NCBI RefSeq assembly: GCF_029167645.1
Contig: NZ_CP119147.1
Location: 1,612,001 to 1,676,000 of the forward strand
DNA length: 64,000 bases
Direction: 5' to 3'
From: Streptomyces sp. AM 2-1-1
GTDB taxonomy: Bacteria; Actinomycetota; Actinomycetes; Streptomycetales; Streptomycetaceae
The notes below the pieces were generated by a model that saw only the letters and a list, made by a program, of their open reading frames with translations, was not told where the DNA came from and ran no database searches. This document shows, piece by piece, positions 1-7,845 of this stretch. The translations under genes and the position numbers were made by a program. Position 1 is the stretch's first letter. Every line of letters starts with the position of its first letter.

Positions 1-189
1 GCGCAGGAAGCGGGAGTCGGTGTCGCCGTCGGTGACCCGGGCGATGATCTTCTCGCCGGGGAGCGTGTGGCGTACGAAGAGGACCCGGCCCCCGTCGGTA
101 CGGGCGATGCAGTGGCCTCCGTGCGCGACGGGGCCGACCTCGACCTCGTACTCCTCCCCGACCAGCGACAACGTGGATTCGTTCTGCAT
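1..189 (-). CDS. TRAM-domain class I SAM-dependent RNA methyltransferase (N-terminus, runs off the window)
   Basis: Only the first 63 codons are present; the gene continues past position 1. The ATG lies at 189-187. The visible residues form a short beta-barrel with the pattern VGEEYEVEVGPVAHGGHCIAR, RVLFVRHTLPGE and ARVTDGD, which is the TRAM RNA-binding domain found at the N-terminus of RumA/RlmD-like uridine-5 methyltransferases. In Streptomyces a gene of this class commonly follows the APC permease found next to it here, on the same strand. The methyltransferase domain itself is outside the window, so the enzyme class is inferred from the TRAM start and the neighbourhood. A lone TRAM protein cannot be excluded. 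Confidence 0.75.
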   Translation of the reverse strand, partial: MQNESTLSLVGEEYEVEVGPVAHGGHCIARTDGGRVLFVRHTLPGEKIIARVTDGDTDSRFLR

Positions 190-389
190 GAGGGGAGGCT
201 CCAGGGATCGGGGAGGACGAACAGGGGGGCCGGCGGCCGCGGACGGTGTTCCCGCGGCCTGAGCCGTACGGCGGTCCGACGCAGGCGGCCGGACAACAGC
301 CCACCAGTCTACGTGGGTGCCGTCCGGCCGTTCACCACCGAAGGGCAGGAGGGCGACGCGCGCGCGGGAAGCCCGCCCGCGTCGCGGCG

Positions 390-2438
390 TCACGGCTTCT
401 TCGCGTGCTCCTTCGGCCGGCGCTCGACCGGTCCGCGACGGACGGAGCCGGGGGCGGTCCACTCGGCGCGCCTGCGGGCCCGCTTCTTGGCGACCTCGGA
501 GGACTCCAGCTGGTACGGCACGGAGGTGACCATGACCCCCGGGGTGAAGAGGAGACGCCCCTTCAGCCGGAGCGCGCTCTGGTTGTGCAGCAGGTGCTCG
601 TACCAGTGCCCGACGACGTACTCGGGGATGTACACGCTCACCACGTCGCGCGGGCTCTCCCGGCGCAGCCCCTTGACGTACTCGATGACCGGGCGGGTCA
701 CCTCGCGGTAAGGCGAGTCGAGGATCTTGAGCGGGACGTTGATGCCGCGTCGCTCCCAGTCCTCGCGCAACGCCTTCGTCTCCTGGGCGTCGACGCTGAT
801 GGAGAGCGCCTCCAGGTGGTCCGTGCGGATCAGCTTGGCGTAGGCGAGGGCGCGCAGGGTGGGGCGGTGGAGCTTGGAGACCAGCACGATGGCGTGGACG
901 CGCGAGGGCCGGACGGTCTCGTCGGAGGGGGTCTCGTCGGCGGCGATCTCGCGGGCGACGCGGTCGTAGTGCTTGCGGATCGCGGTCATCGTTCCGTAGA
1001 AGATGACCATGCCGAGGAGGGCGACCCAGGCGCCGTGGGTGAACTTGGTGGCGAGGACGACGACCAGCACCAGGCCGGTGAAGAACGCGCCGAAGGTGTT
1101 GATGGCGCGGGAGCGGATCATGTGGCGGCGCTTGGCCGGGTCCGTCTCGCTGCGCAGGTGGCGGTTCCAGTGCCGGACCATGCCCGTCTGGCTCAGGGTG
1201 AACGACACGAAGACGCCGACGATGTAGAGCTGGATCAGGCGGGTGGAGTCGGCGCCGTAGACCCAGACCAGCAGGATGGCCGCCCCGGCCAGCAGCACGA
1301 TGCCGTTGGAGAAGGCGAGGCGGTCGCCGCGGGTGTGCAGCTGGCGCGGCAGGTAACGGTCCTGGGCGAGGATCGAGCCGAGCAGCGGGAAGCCGTTGTA
1401 CGCGGTGTTGGCCGCGAGGAAGAGCACCAGGGCGGTGGCCGCCGCGAGGACGATGAAGAGGAACGAGCCGTCCCCGAAGACCGCTGCGGCGACCTGTGAG
1501 ATCACCGGGTCCTGGACGAAGCCGGAGCCGACCGAGGAGCCGTTGTGGAACAGGTCCTTCGCCGGGTTCTCGGCCATCTTGACGTCGGTGACCATGGCCA
1601 GCGCGATGATGCCGCAGAACATGGTGACGGCCAGCAGCCCCATCATCGCGAGCGTGGTCGCGGCGTTCTTGCTCTTGGGCTTGCGGAAGGCGGGCACGCC
1701 GTTGCTGATCGCCTCGACACCGGTGAGCGCGGCGCAGCCGGAGGAGAAGGCGCGCAGCAGCAGGAAGACGAGGGCGAAACCGGCGAGGCCGCCCTGCTCC
1801 GGCTTGATGGTGAAGTCGGAGGTCGGCGCGTGCATGGAGTCACCGAGGACCAGCGACCGGAAGGCGCCCCAGGCGATCATGATGAAGACGCCCACGACGA
1901 AGAGGTACGTCGGGATGGCGAAGAGCTTCCCCGACTCCTTCACCCCGCGCAGGTTCATCAGGGTCAGCAGCACGATCGCGACGATCGCGCAGAGCGTCTT
2001 GTGCTCGATGACGAAGGGGATCGCGGAACCGAGGTTCTCCACACCGGAGGCGATCGACACGGCGACGGTGAGGACGTAGTCGACGAGCAGCGCGCTGGCG
2101 ACGGTGAGTCCGGCCTTGGGGCCGAGGTTGGTGGTGGCGACCTCGTAGTCACCGCCGCCGCTCGGGTAGGCGTGGACGTTCTGCCGGTACGAGGCGACGA
2201 CCGTGAACATGAGGACCACGACGGCGACCGCGATCCACGGGCTGAAGTGGTAGGCCGACACGCCCGCGATGGAGAGCACCAGGAGAACTTCTCCCGGGGC
2301 GTACGCCACCGAGGACAGCGGGTCGGACGCGAAGACGGGGAGGGCGATGCGCTTGGGGAGGAGCGTTTCCCCCAGCTTGTCGCTGCGCAGGGCCCGTCCG
2401 ATCAGGATCCGCTTGGGCACGTCGGTCAGTTTGGACAC
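390..2438 (-). CDS. KimA-like APC-superfamily potassium/amino-acid permease
   Basis: The product is a 682-residue membrane protein. The first ~440 residues hold about 12 transmembrane segments and the last ~240 form a soluble cytoplasmic tail. The stretches FASDPLSSVAYAPGE (about residues 37-50), FSSGCAALTGVEAISN, GDRLAFSNGI and LSQTGM match what I remember of Bacillus KimA, a high-affinity K+ importer of the amino-acid permease fold that c-di-AMP inhibits. The GTG at 2438 was chosen because the upstream extension in frame is low-complexity and family members begin near the SKLTDVPKR sequence. It is divergent from two TrkA-like RCK genes, which supports a role in K+ uptake. Substrate is inference; many genomes label this family only as APC permease. 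Confidence 0.85.
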   Translation of the reverse strand: MSKLTDVPKRILIGRALRSDKLGETLLPKRIALPVFASDPLSSVAYAPGEVLLVLSIAGVSAYHFSPWIAVAVVVLMFTVVASYRQNVHAYPSGGGDYEVATTNLGPKAGLTVASALLVDYVLTVAVSIASGVENLGSAIPFVIEHKTLCAIVAIVLLTLMNLRGVKESGKLFAIPTYLFVVGVFIMIAWGAFRSLVLGDSMHAPTSDFTIKPEQGGLAGFALVFLLLRAFSSGCAALTGVEAISNGVPAFRKPKSKNAATTLAMMGLLAVTMFCGIIALAMVTDVKMAENPAKDLFHNGSSVGSGFVQDPVISQVAAAVFGDGSFLFIVLAAATALVLFLAANTAYNGFPLLGSILAQDRYLPRQLHTRGDRLAFSNGIVLLAGAAILLVWVYGADSTRLIQLYIVGVFVSFTLSQTGMVRHWNRHLRSETDPAKRRHMIRSRAINTFGAFFTGLVLVVVLATKFTHGAWVALLGMVIFYGTMTAIRKHYDRVAREIAADETPSDETVRPSRVHAIVLVSKLHRPTLRALAYAKLIRTDHLEALSISVDAQETKALREDWERRGINVPLKILDSPYREVTRPVIEYVKGLRRESPRDVVSVYIPEYVVGHWYEHLLHNQSALRLKGRLLFTPGVMVTSVPYQLESSEVAKKRARRRAEWTAPGSVRRGPVERRPKEHAKKP

Positions 2439-2916
2439 GCACAGGATCGTAAGCGTTGCCCGAACGGCCGGTGCCCCCCGCCCGCACGTGGCACCCCAAT
2501 CTCCTGCGATCAGCGGAGAAGTCGCCGGAATCCTTAACGCAATCCTTGCGCTTCCCCCGATCGGAGTCACGCCGCGCGGCCGGGACAACGCTGGGAGTCA
2601 CGGGCGGGCGCCGACTCGGTGCGTCATGGCGGCGTACGCGCCCGCCCGAGCCGCTCCGCTCCTTCTCCCCCGCTCCTTTTACTCCGGCTTTGCCGCGGCT
2701 TTCACTCCTCTTGCACCGTCCTGGCTCCGCCTTTGCCGGGGCGCCCGGCCGAACGCACACTCGGGTGAGGCGGGCTGGGGGATGCCGCATAAGCTCATCC
2801 CCGGGCAACGACGGACGTGGTTGCCCCGTTTCTTTGCCCGGCAAGCCGAGAGAGAGTTGTGAGCACGGTGTTTTCGCAGGTCAGCCGGACGACCAGGACT
2901 GCGAGGTAGGCACAGG
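2439..2916. other. Divergent intergenic region between the KimA-like and TrkA genes
   Basis: These 478 bases carry no convincing coding frame; the open frames crossing them have no family-like sequence. The region must hold the two divergent promoters. Two hairpins sit near the TrkA side and are listed separately. I looked for the ydaO (c-di-AMP) riboswitch core on both strands here, because Bacillus kimA has one, and did not find it. Confidence 0.6.
2778..2826 (+). promoter_or_regulatory. Tandem stem-loops in the TrkA leader
   Basis: Two perfect 7-bp stems abut with no gap: GGGGATG (2778-2784) with CATCCCC (2796-2802), then GGGCAAC (2803-2809) with GTTGCCC (2820-2826). A TTTCTTT-containing stretch follows at about 2829. 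They end 90 bases before the first TrkA start and no gene ends upstream on the plus strand, so they more likely form a structured 5' leader or attenuator than an ordinary terminator. The regulatory function is inference. Confidence 0.5.
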
Positions 2917-3585
2917 GTGCATATCGTCATCATGGGCTGCGGGCGAGTCGGAGCCGCTCTCGCGCAGACCCTGGAACAGCAGGGGCACACGGTCGCCGTG
3001 ATCGACCAGGACCCCACGGCGTTCCGACGCCTCGGGTCCGGGTTCGGTGGCCGTCGTGTCACCGGGGTCGGCTTCGACCAGGACACCCTCCGTGAGGCGG
3101 GTATCGAGGAAGCGGGCGCGTTCGCCGCCGTCAGCAGCGGCGACAACTCGAACATCATCGCCGCCCGGGTGGCCCGCGAGATGTTCGGCATCGAGAACGT
3201 CGCGGCCCGCATCTACGACCCGCGCCGTGCGGAGGTCTACCAGCGCCTCGGCATCCCCACCGTGGCCACGGTCCGCTGGACCGCGGACCAGATGCTGCGG
3301 CGGCTGCTGCCGTCCGGCGCCGAGCCGCTGTGGCGCGACCCCAGCGGTGGCGTCCAGCTCGCCGAGGTGCACACCACTCCGGCGTGGATCGGGCACAAGA
3401 TCAGCACGCTTCAGGATGAGACGGGGGTGCGCGTGGCCTTCCTCACCCGACTGGGCGAAGCGATCCTGCCGTCGTCCCAGACGGTCCTGCAGGAGGGTGA
3501 CCTGGTCCACGTGATGATGCGTACGGACGAGGTCGCGAAGGTCGAGGCGGCCTTCGCCGAGGGCCCCGAGGAAGGCGGTCACTGA
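2917..3585 (+). CDS. TrkA-family potassium uptake RCK protein 1
   Basis: This 222-residue cytoplasmic regulator of K+ transport has a Rossmann NAD(H)-binding RCK_N domain starting at residue 3 (IVIMGCGRVG, with the acidic VIDQD at the end of beta-2) and a TrkA_C domain from about residue 140. Length and architecture fit the paired CeoB/CeoC-type proteins of actinobacteria. The start is the GTG at 2917, which puts the first beta-strand directly at the N-terminus. Its TGA overlaps the ATG of the next gene by one base, so the two are translationally coupled and probably act together. The likely partner is the divergently encoded KimA-like permease or a distant Trk/Ktr pore; no TrkH-type pore gene is visible here. 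Confidence 0.93.
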   Translation: MHIVIMGCGRVGAALAQTLEQQGHTVAVIDQDPTAFRRLGSGFGGRRVTGVGFDQDTLREAGIEEAGAFAAVSSGDNSNIIAARVAREMFGIENVAARIYDPRRAEVYQRLGIPTVATVRWTADQMLRRLLPSGAEPLWRDPSGGVQLAEVHTTPAWIGHKISTLQDETGVRVAFLTRLGEAILPSSQTVLQEGDLVHVMMRTDEVAKVEAAFAEGPEEGGH

Positions 3586-4265
3586 TGCGCGTGGCGATTG
3601 CCGGCGCCGGCGCGGTGGGCCGTTCCATCGCGGCCGAGCTGCTGGAGAACGGGCACGAGGTCCTGCTCGTCGACAAGGCCCCCACCGCCATCTCGGTGGA
3701 GCGGGTCCCGATGGCCGAGTGGCTGCTCGCGGACGCCTGCGAGATCACCTCGCTCGACGAGGCGGCGCTCCAGCGCTGCAACGTGGTGATCGCGGCGACC
3801 GGTGACGACAAGGTCAATCTGGTCGTCTCGCTGCTCGCGAAGACCGAGTACGGCGTGCCGAGGGTCGTGGCCCGCGTCAACAACCCGAAGAACGAGTGGC
3901 TCTTCAACGAGTCGTGGGGCGTCGACGTCGCGGTCTCCACGCCGCGGCTGATGTCCGCGCTGGTGGAGGAGGCGGTGAGCGTCGGCGACCTGGTCCGGCT
4001 GCTGCGCTTCAGCCACGGCGACGCCAACCTGGTCGAGCTGACCCTGCCCCCGGAGTCGGCTCTGGCCGGTACGCAGGTGGGCGAGGTGGAGTGGCCCGAG
4101 GACACCTCTCTGGTGACCATCATCCGCGGTACCCGGGTACTGACCCCGAGCTCCGAGGAGACGCTGGAGGCCGGCGACGAGTTGCTGTTCGTGGCCGCGC
4201 AGGCACGCGAGGAGCAGTTGGAAGACCTGCTGTCGGTACGCCGGGGGGTATCGGCCGACGAGTGA
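3585..4265 (+). CDS. TrkA-family potassium uptake RCK protein 2
   Basis: This 226-residue RCK protein is a paralogue of its upstream neighbour. The N-terminal Rossmann motif is VAIAGAGAVGRS (residues 3-14), with LLVDKA as the beta-2 acidic end, and the TrkA_C domain covers roughly residues 140-220 (LAGTQVGEVEWP, GDELLFVA). The ATG overlaps the previous stop in the string TGATG. RCK proteins form octameric rings from homo- or hetero-dimers, so two coupled genes suggest a hetero-ring gating K+ transport in response to nucleotides. A long perfect palindrome follows the stop and probably ends the transcript. Confidence 0.93.
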   Translation: MRVAIAGAGAVGRSIAAELLENGHEVLLVDKAPTAISVERVPMAEWLLADACEITSLDEAALQRCNVVIAATGDDKVNLVVSLLAKTEYGVPRVVARVNNPKNEWLFNESWGVDVAVSTPRLMSALVEEAVSVGDLVRLLRFSHGDANLVELTLPPESALAGTQVGEVEWPEDTSLVTIIRGTRVLTPSSEETLEAGDELLFVAAQAREEQLEDLLSVRRGVSADE

Positions 4266-4292
4266 GGGGCGCCGCGCCCGCGGCAGCCGTGA

Positions 4293-4348
4293 CGGCGGAG
4301 GGGGCCGGGCCCCCGTGCGTACGCACGGGGGCCCGGCCCCCTCCGCCG
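4293..4348. terminator. Perfect 28-bp-arm palindrome, bidirectional terminator
   Basis: The left arm 4293-4320 is exactly complementary to 4321-4348, with no spacer. It lies between the convergent TrkA and LacI genes and can fold identically on either strand. There is no T-tract, which is common for terminators in high-GC actinomycetes. Confidence 0.85.
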
Positions 4349-4368
4349 TTTCCGCGGTGAGCGGGAGC

Positions 4369-5457
4369 TCACGCCCCGGGGTTCGTGCTCCCCCGGACGA
4401 TCAGTCGGTGCGGGACCGTCAGGTCGTGGGCGGGGAGCTCGTTGCGGGGGCTGTAGATGCGGTCGGCCAGGCACTGCAGGGCCCGCGCCGCGATCTGGTG
4501 CTTGTCGGGCGAGACGGTGGTGAGGCCCGGGAAGCTGAACCGGCCGTCCTCGATGTCGTCGAATCCGACGATCGCCAGGTCCTCCGGCACCCGTACCCCC
4601 CGCGCGCGGGCCGTGTGCAGCGCGCCCAGGGCGAGTTCGTCGCTGAACGCGAAGACCGCGTCGGGGACGGGGCCACCGCCTCCGCCACTGCCACCTTCGC
4701 CCCCGCCGCTGCCGTCGCCGTCTTCGCCCCTGCCGTCGCCGCCCCCGGCGTCGAGCAGGTCCGCCATGGCGCGGGCCCCGTCGGCGCGGTGCAGCGAGGT
4801 CACGGGGCGTTCCCACCCGGGGCGGGGTTCGATGCCGGCTCTCCGCAGCGCCCGGCGGTACCCGGCGGTGCGCTGGTCCGCGGTGCCGTTCTCCAGGTGC
4901 GGCTGGAGGCCGATGGCGGCGATGCGGCGGCGACCGCGTTCCAGCAGATGGGTGGTGGCCTCGTCGGCCGCGGCGACGTTGTCCACCGCCACCCGGTCCG
5001 CGAGCCCTTCCGGGCTCCGCTCGCCGAGCAGGACGACCGGCAGAGCGCGGGCGGTGGCGGTCAGGTCCTGGGCCCTCAGCGCCCAGGGGCTGATGACGAG
5101 CCCGTCCATCACGCGGCCCCCGTCCCCGGTCAGCAGGCGCCGCTCCGCCTCGGCGTCCCCGAGGGTCTGATCGATGATCACGGTCCACGACCGGCGCCGG
5201 GCCTCGTCCACCAGGAGCCCGGCGAGCTCGGAGAAGTAGGGCGAGTGCAGCTCCGGGATGGCGAGGCCGATGATGCCGGTGCGGCCGGCCCGCAGGCTGC
5301 GGGCGGCGAGGTTGGGCCGGTACCCCAGCTCGTCGATCGCCTCCTGCACCCGCAGGCGGGTCTGCTCCGCGACCGGCGCGGAGCCGTTGACCACGTTCGA
5401 CACCGTGCGTGCGGAGACCCCCGCGCGGAGGGCCACGTCCTTCAGGCTGCTGCTCAC
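4369..5457 (-). CDS. LacI-family transcriptional repressor
   Basis: The product is a 362-residue sugar-type repressor. The N-terminal helix-turn-helix is SLKDVALRAGVSARTVSNVV (about residues 4-23), followed by the hinge region and a periplasmic-binding-protein-like effector domain (AGRTGIIGLAIPELHSPYFSEL onward, IVGFDDIEDG near the end). I chose the GTG at 5457, which starts one residue before the SSSLKDV family start; frames upstream run through the operator. A Gly/Asp-rich stretch at about residues 232-261 interrupts the effector domain and is unusual. It is divergent from a phytanoyl-CoA-dioxygenase-like gene, and a LacI-type palindrome lies between them, so it probably represses both itself and that enzyme. 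The inducer is unknown. Confidence 0.92.
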   Translation of the reverse strand: MSSSLKDVALRAGVSARTVSNVVNGSAPVAEQTRLRVQEAIDELGYRPNLAARSLRAGRTGIIGLAIPELHSPYFSELAGLLVDEARRRSWTVIIDQTLGDAEAERRLLTGDGGRVMDGLVISPWALRAQDLTATARALPVVLLGERSPEGLADRVAVDNVAAADEATTHLLERGRRRIAAIGLQPHLENGTADQRTAGYRRALRRAGIEPRPGWERPVTSLHRADGARAMADLLDAGGGDGRGEDGDGSGGGEGGSGGGGGPVPDAVFAFSDELALGALHTARARGVRVPEDLAIVGFDDIEDGRFSFPGLTTVSPDKHQIAARALQCLADRIYSPRNELPAHDLTVPHRLIVRGSTNPGA

Positions 5458-5489
5458 CCCCACATCGTGGCACACCGGCGAACACGGCA

Positions 5490-5503
5490 TTGCCACGTTG
5501 CAA
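5490..5503. promoter_or_regulatory. Candidate LacI-family operator
   Basis: The 14-mer TTGCCACGTTGCAA is a palindrome with one mismatched pair, centred on a CG step as LacI-family operators are. It lies 33 bases upstream of the LacI GTG and 65 bases upstream of the dioxygenase GTG, where a shared operator would be expected. The binding protein is inferred to be the adjacent LacI product. Confidence 0.6.
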
Positions 5504-5568
5504 TCAACGATGTAAAACTACCGGCAGACCACCCCGCTCAGCCATTGCTCAGCCCTCAGGAGGCATCT

Positions 5569-6420
5569 GTGAGCCGGTATGTCCACCCCCGCACCACCGT
5601 GGCCGGACTCGACGTCGACGTGACGCCGGACGTCGAGGCCCTGTACACGGACGGCATCACCGCACGGAAGGGAGCCTTCACCACCGAGTGGACCGACCGG
5701 CTCCGCGAGGACGTCGAGGCCGCCTTCCAGGAGGCGCTCGGACGGCCCGGCGGGGCGGTGGGACGCGGGCCGCACCGCTACTACGTGGAGATCCACCCCG
5801 AGCAGCTGCGCGGCTTCGTCGACCTCGTCGAACACCCCTGGGTGCGGTCGGTCTGCGAGGCGGTGCTCGGCCCGGAGTACCGCATCGTCGAGCTGGGCTT
5901 CGACGTCCCGCTCGAAGGCGCGGTCGACCAGCCGTGGCACCGGGACTTCCCCATGCCCGAGGAGACCCGCGCCGAACGGCGGCTGACCTCGCTCGCCTTC
6001 AACGTGACGGCCGTCGACACCGAGGAGGACATGGGCCCCTTCGAGATAGCGCCGGGCACGCAGTGGGACGACGGTCCGGAGTTCGGCCACGGCATGTTCC
6101 CGCCCCGGGCGCACTACCCGCGCTACGAGGAGCGGGCGGTCCGCAAGTACCCGCGGCGCGGGGACGTCTCCGCCCGCAGCGCGCTGACCGTCCACCGCGG
6201 CACCACGAACCGCTCGGCGAAGCCCCGGCCCGTGCTGGTCCTCGGGGTCGACGGTCCGGAGGCCGCGAACGGAGACCGGCACGACACCGCCGCGACCCGG
6301 TCGTACTGGGAGGGTCTGCCCGAGCGGGTCCGGCGCCACCTCGACTGCGCGGTGGTCGACGTGCTGGTCCCCGTGACGCAGAAGCACACCATCGAAGGAC
6401 TCGTCATGGGCGACGCCTGA
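5569..6420 (+). CDS. Phytanoyl-CoA dioxygenase (PhyH) family Fe(II)/2-oxoglutarate oxygenase
   Basis: This 283-residue cupin-fold oxygenase has the iron-binding facial triad as H124 and D126 in PWHRDF and a distal H209 in SALTVHRGTTNR, where Arg is well placed to bind 2-oxoglutarate. The GTG at 5569 follows an AGGAGG (5558-5563) at ideal spacing. Members hydroxylate small molecules, natural products or amino acids; the substrate here cannot be read. It is a single-gene transcript divergent from a LacI repressor, which points to an inducible catabolic or modifying enzyme rather than part of a biosynthetic cluster. Confidence 0.88.
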   Translation: MSRYVHPRTTVAGLDVDVTPDVEALYTDGITARKGAFTTEWTDRLREDVEAAFQEALGRPGGAVGRGPHRYYVEIHPEQLRGFVDLVEHPWVRSVCEAVLGPEYRIVELGFDVPLEGAVDQPWHRDFPMPEETRAERRLTSLAFNVTAVDTEEDMGPFEIAPGTQWDDGPEFGHGMFPPRAHYPRYEERAVRKYPRRGDVSARSALTVHRGTTNRSAKPRPVLVLGVDGPEAANGDRHDTAATRSYWEGLPERVRRHLDCAVVDVLVPVTQKHTIEGLVMGDA

Positions 6421-6470
6421 GCGGAGCCCTGGACTCCGGGACTCCAGGACCCGGGACTCCGGGAACACAG

Positions 6471-6501
6471 CGGCGGCAGGCACACCCTGTGCCTGCCGCC
6501 G
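6471..6501. terminator. Hairpin terminator between convergent genes
   Basis: A perfect 14-bp stem (6471-6484 with 6488-6501) with a CCC loop lies between the PhyH stop and the DUF3159 stop, and can serve both. Confidence 0.85.
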
Positions 6502-6533
6502 GTGGAGAGAGGTGAGGTGCCCGAAGCGAAGCG

Positions 6534-7340
6534 TCAGGCGTCGTGGTTCCGTGCCGCCGCGGTCTCCGTGGACCGGGCCTCCGCCTCGCGCTCCGCGGCG
6601 CGCTCCGCCTCGCGGTCCTTCTCGGCCTGCTCGGCGGCCTCCATCTCGGCGAAGACGTCGATCGGAGCCGGTGCCTTGGCCAGGAACATCCAGGTGAAGT
6701 ACACCGCGAGCAGGAACGGCGGGATCTTCAGCCCGACCAGCACCCAGCCGAGCTGCGCCGTGTCGGCCCACCAGTAGAGCGGGAAGAGGATCGCGCACTT
6801 GGCGAGCAGGATGAGGCCCCACGCGTAGCTCGCCTTGGCGTAGGCGCGCTTGCGGCCGGGGTTCCTCGTGCGCCAGGAGAGGTTCTCCTTGAAGACCGGG
6901 CCGAGGATCAGCCCGATCAGCGGGACTCCCGCGAGGGTGGTGATCAGGTAGGCCAGTGCCAGACCGAGCGTGTACAGCATGCCCGGGAGGTAGAAGTCCT
7001 TGGCGTTGCCCGTGATCATCGCGAAGACCACACCGAAGGCCACGCCGAAGACGCCGCTGAAGGCGTGCTTGACGGTGTCCCGGCGCACCAGCCGGACGAC
7101 GACCAGCAGCAGGGAGACCGCCAGGGCCGCGATGGCCGAGACGTGCAGGTTCTTGTTGACGGTGAAGATGGTGACGAAGAGCAGTCCGGGCAGGACCGTC
7201 TCCACCATCCCCCGCAGACCGCCGAACGCCTCGAAGAGGGCGGCCTCGGTGACCGCCTTGTTCGCCGCGGCGTCCTGTTCGTCCGTGTGCGGGGTACGGG
7301 TACGGTCCCCGTCGTGCGTCGGCGTGTCGTCAGACGTCAC
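6534..7340 (-). CDS. DUF3159 family membrane protein
   Basis: This 268-residue protein has a polar N-terminus (about 45 residues), five or six hydrophobic segments between about residues 45 and 220, and a Glu/Ala/Arg-rich charged C-terminal helix (about 225-268). The sequence GGLRGMVETVLPGLLFV and the GPVFKENLSWR block are what I associate with DUF3159, a family found almost only in actinobacteria and often beside an OB-fold gene and TrkA genes, as here. Its function is not known. The GTG at 7340 is three bases after the stop of the OB-fold gene upstream, so the two form an operon. Confidence 0.88.
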   Translation of the reverse strand: MTSDDTPTHDGDRTRTPHTDEQDAAANKAVTEAALFEAFGGLRGMVETVLPGLLFVTIFTVNKNLHVSAIAALAVSLLLVVVRLVRRDTVKHAFSGVFGVAFGVVFAMITGNAKDFYLPGMLYTLGLALAYLITTLAGVPLIGLILGPVFKENLSWRTRNPGRKRAYAKASYAWGLILLAKCAILFPLYWWADTAQLGWVLVGLKIPPFLLAVYFTWMFLAKAPAPIDVFAEMEAAEQAEKDREAERAAEREAEARSTETAAARNHDA

Positions 7341-7343
7341 CGG

Positions 7344-7760
7344 CTACTCCTTGCCGAGCGGTCGCAGTTCGTACGTGGGATTGAACAGCACCCGGCGCCC
7401 GTGGCTCATGGCGACGCGGCCCGAGACGATGAGCCTGCGGCCGGGTTCGATGCCGACGATGGAGCGACGGCCGAGCCAGACCACGTCGAGCGGCGCGGTG
7501 CCGTCGAAGAGCTCCGCCTCCAGGGCGGGCACTCCGGCGCGCGGACGCAGGGTGACGGTCCGCAACGTACCAGCCACCTTGACGATCTGGCGGTCCGAGC
7601 ATTCGGAGATGCGGGTGCACCCCGACGCGTGCGCGTCCTCCCGCAGCTCCTCCGACTCCAGGTCCTCCTGGGAGGTGGAGAGCCGGTCGAGCATGCGGCG
7701 GAAGCGTCCGGTGGACCGCTCCGTCTTCCCGGCCTTGTCGAAACGGGGAACAGCACTCAT
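7344..7760 (-). CDS. OB-fold nucleic-acid-binding protein
   Basis: This 138-residue protein has an OB-fold (about residues 55-138: VKVAGTLRTVTLRP, LEAELFDGTAPLDVVWLG, GRRLIVSGRVAM), the RecG-wedge/tRNA-anticodon type that binds single-stranded nucleic acid. The N-terminal part (FRRMLDRLSTSQEDLESEELRED) is a charged helix. Start ATG at 7760. It sits immediately upstream of the DUF3159 gene, a pairing conserved in Streptomyces. No catalytic domain is attached, and its target is unknown. Confidence 0.87.
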   Translation of the reverse strand: MSAVPRFDKAGKTERSTGRFRRMLDRLSTSQEDLESEELREDAHASGCTRISECSDRQIVKVAGTLRTVTLRPRAGVPALEAELFDGTAPLDVVWLGRRSIVGIEPGRRLIVSGRVAMSHGRRVLFNPTYELRPLGKE

Positions 7761-7845
7761 ACCCGAAGAGTACCGGTCCCGCGAGCGGGTCGCGGGCCCC
7801 GGGAAAGTCACTCGAACGAGTGCACCGCCCGGCGCCCGCGCCGGG

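Noticed and set aside
246..1499. A 417-codon plus-strand frame opposite the KimA-like gene
   Set aside because: Its sequence is Gly/Arg/Asp/Val-rich without any domain, as expected for the antisense shadow of a high-GC gene; the minus-strand protein is clearly conserved.
2439..2916. A ydaO riboswitch upstream of the KimA-like gene
   Set aside because: None of the invariant blocks (GGGGTGAATC, CAGCTAAC) occurs on either strand.
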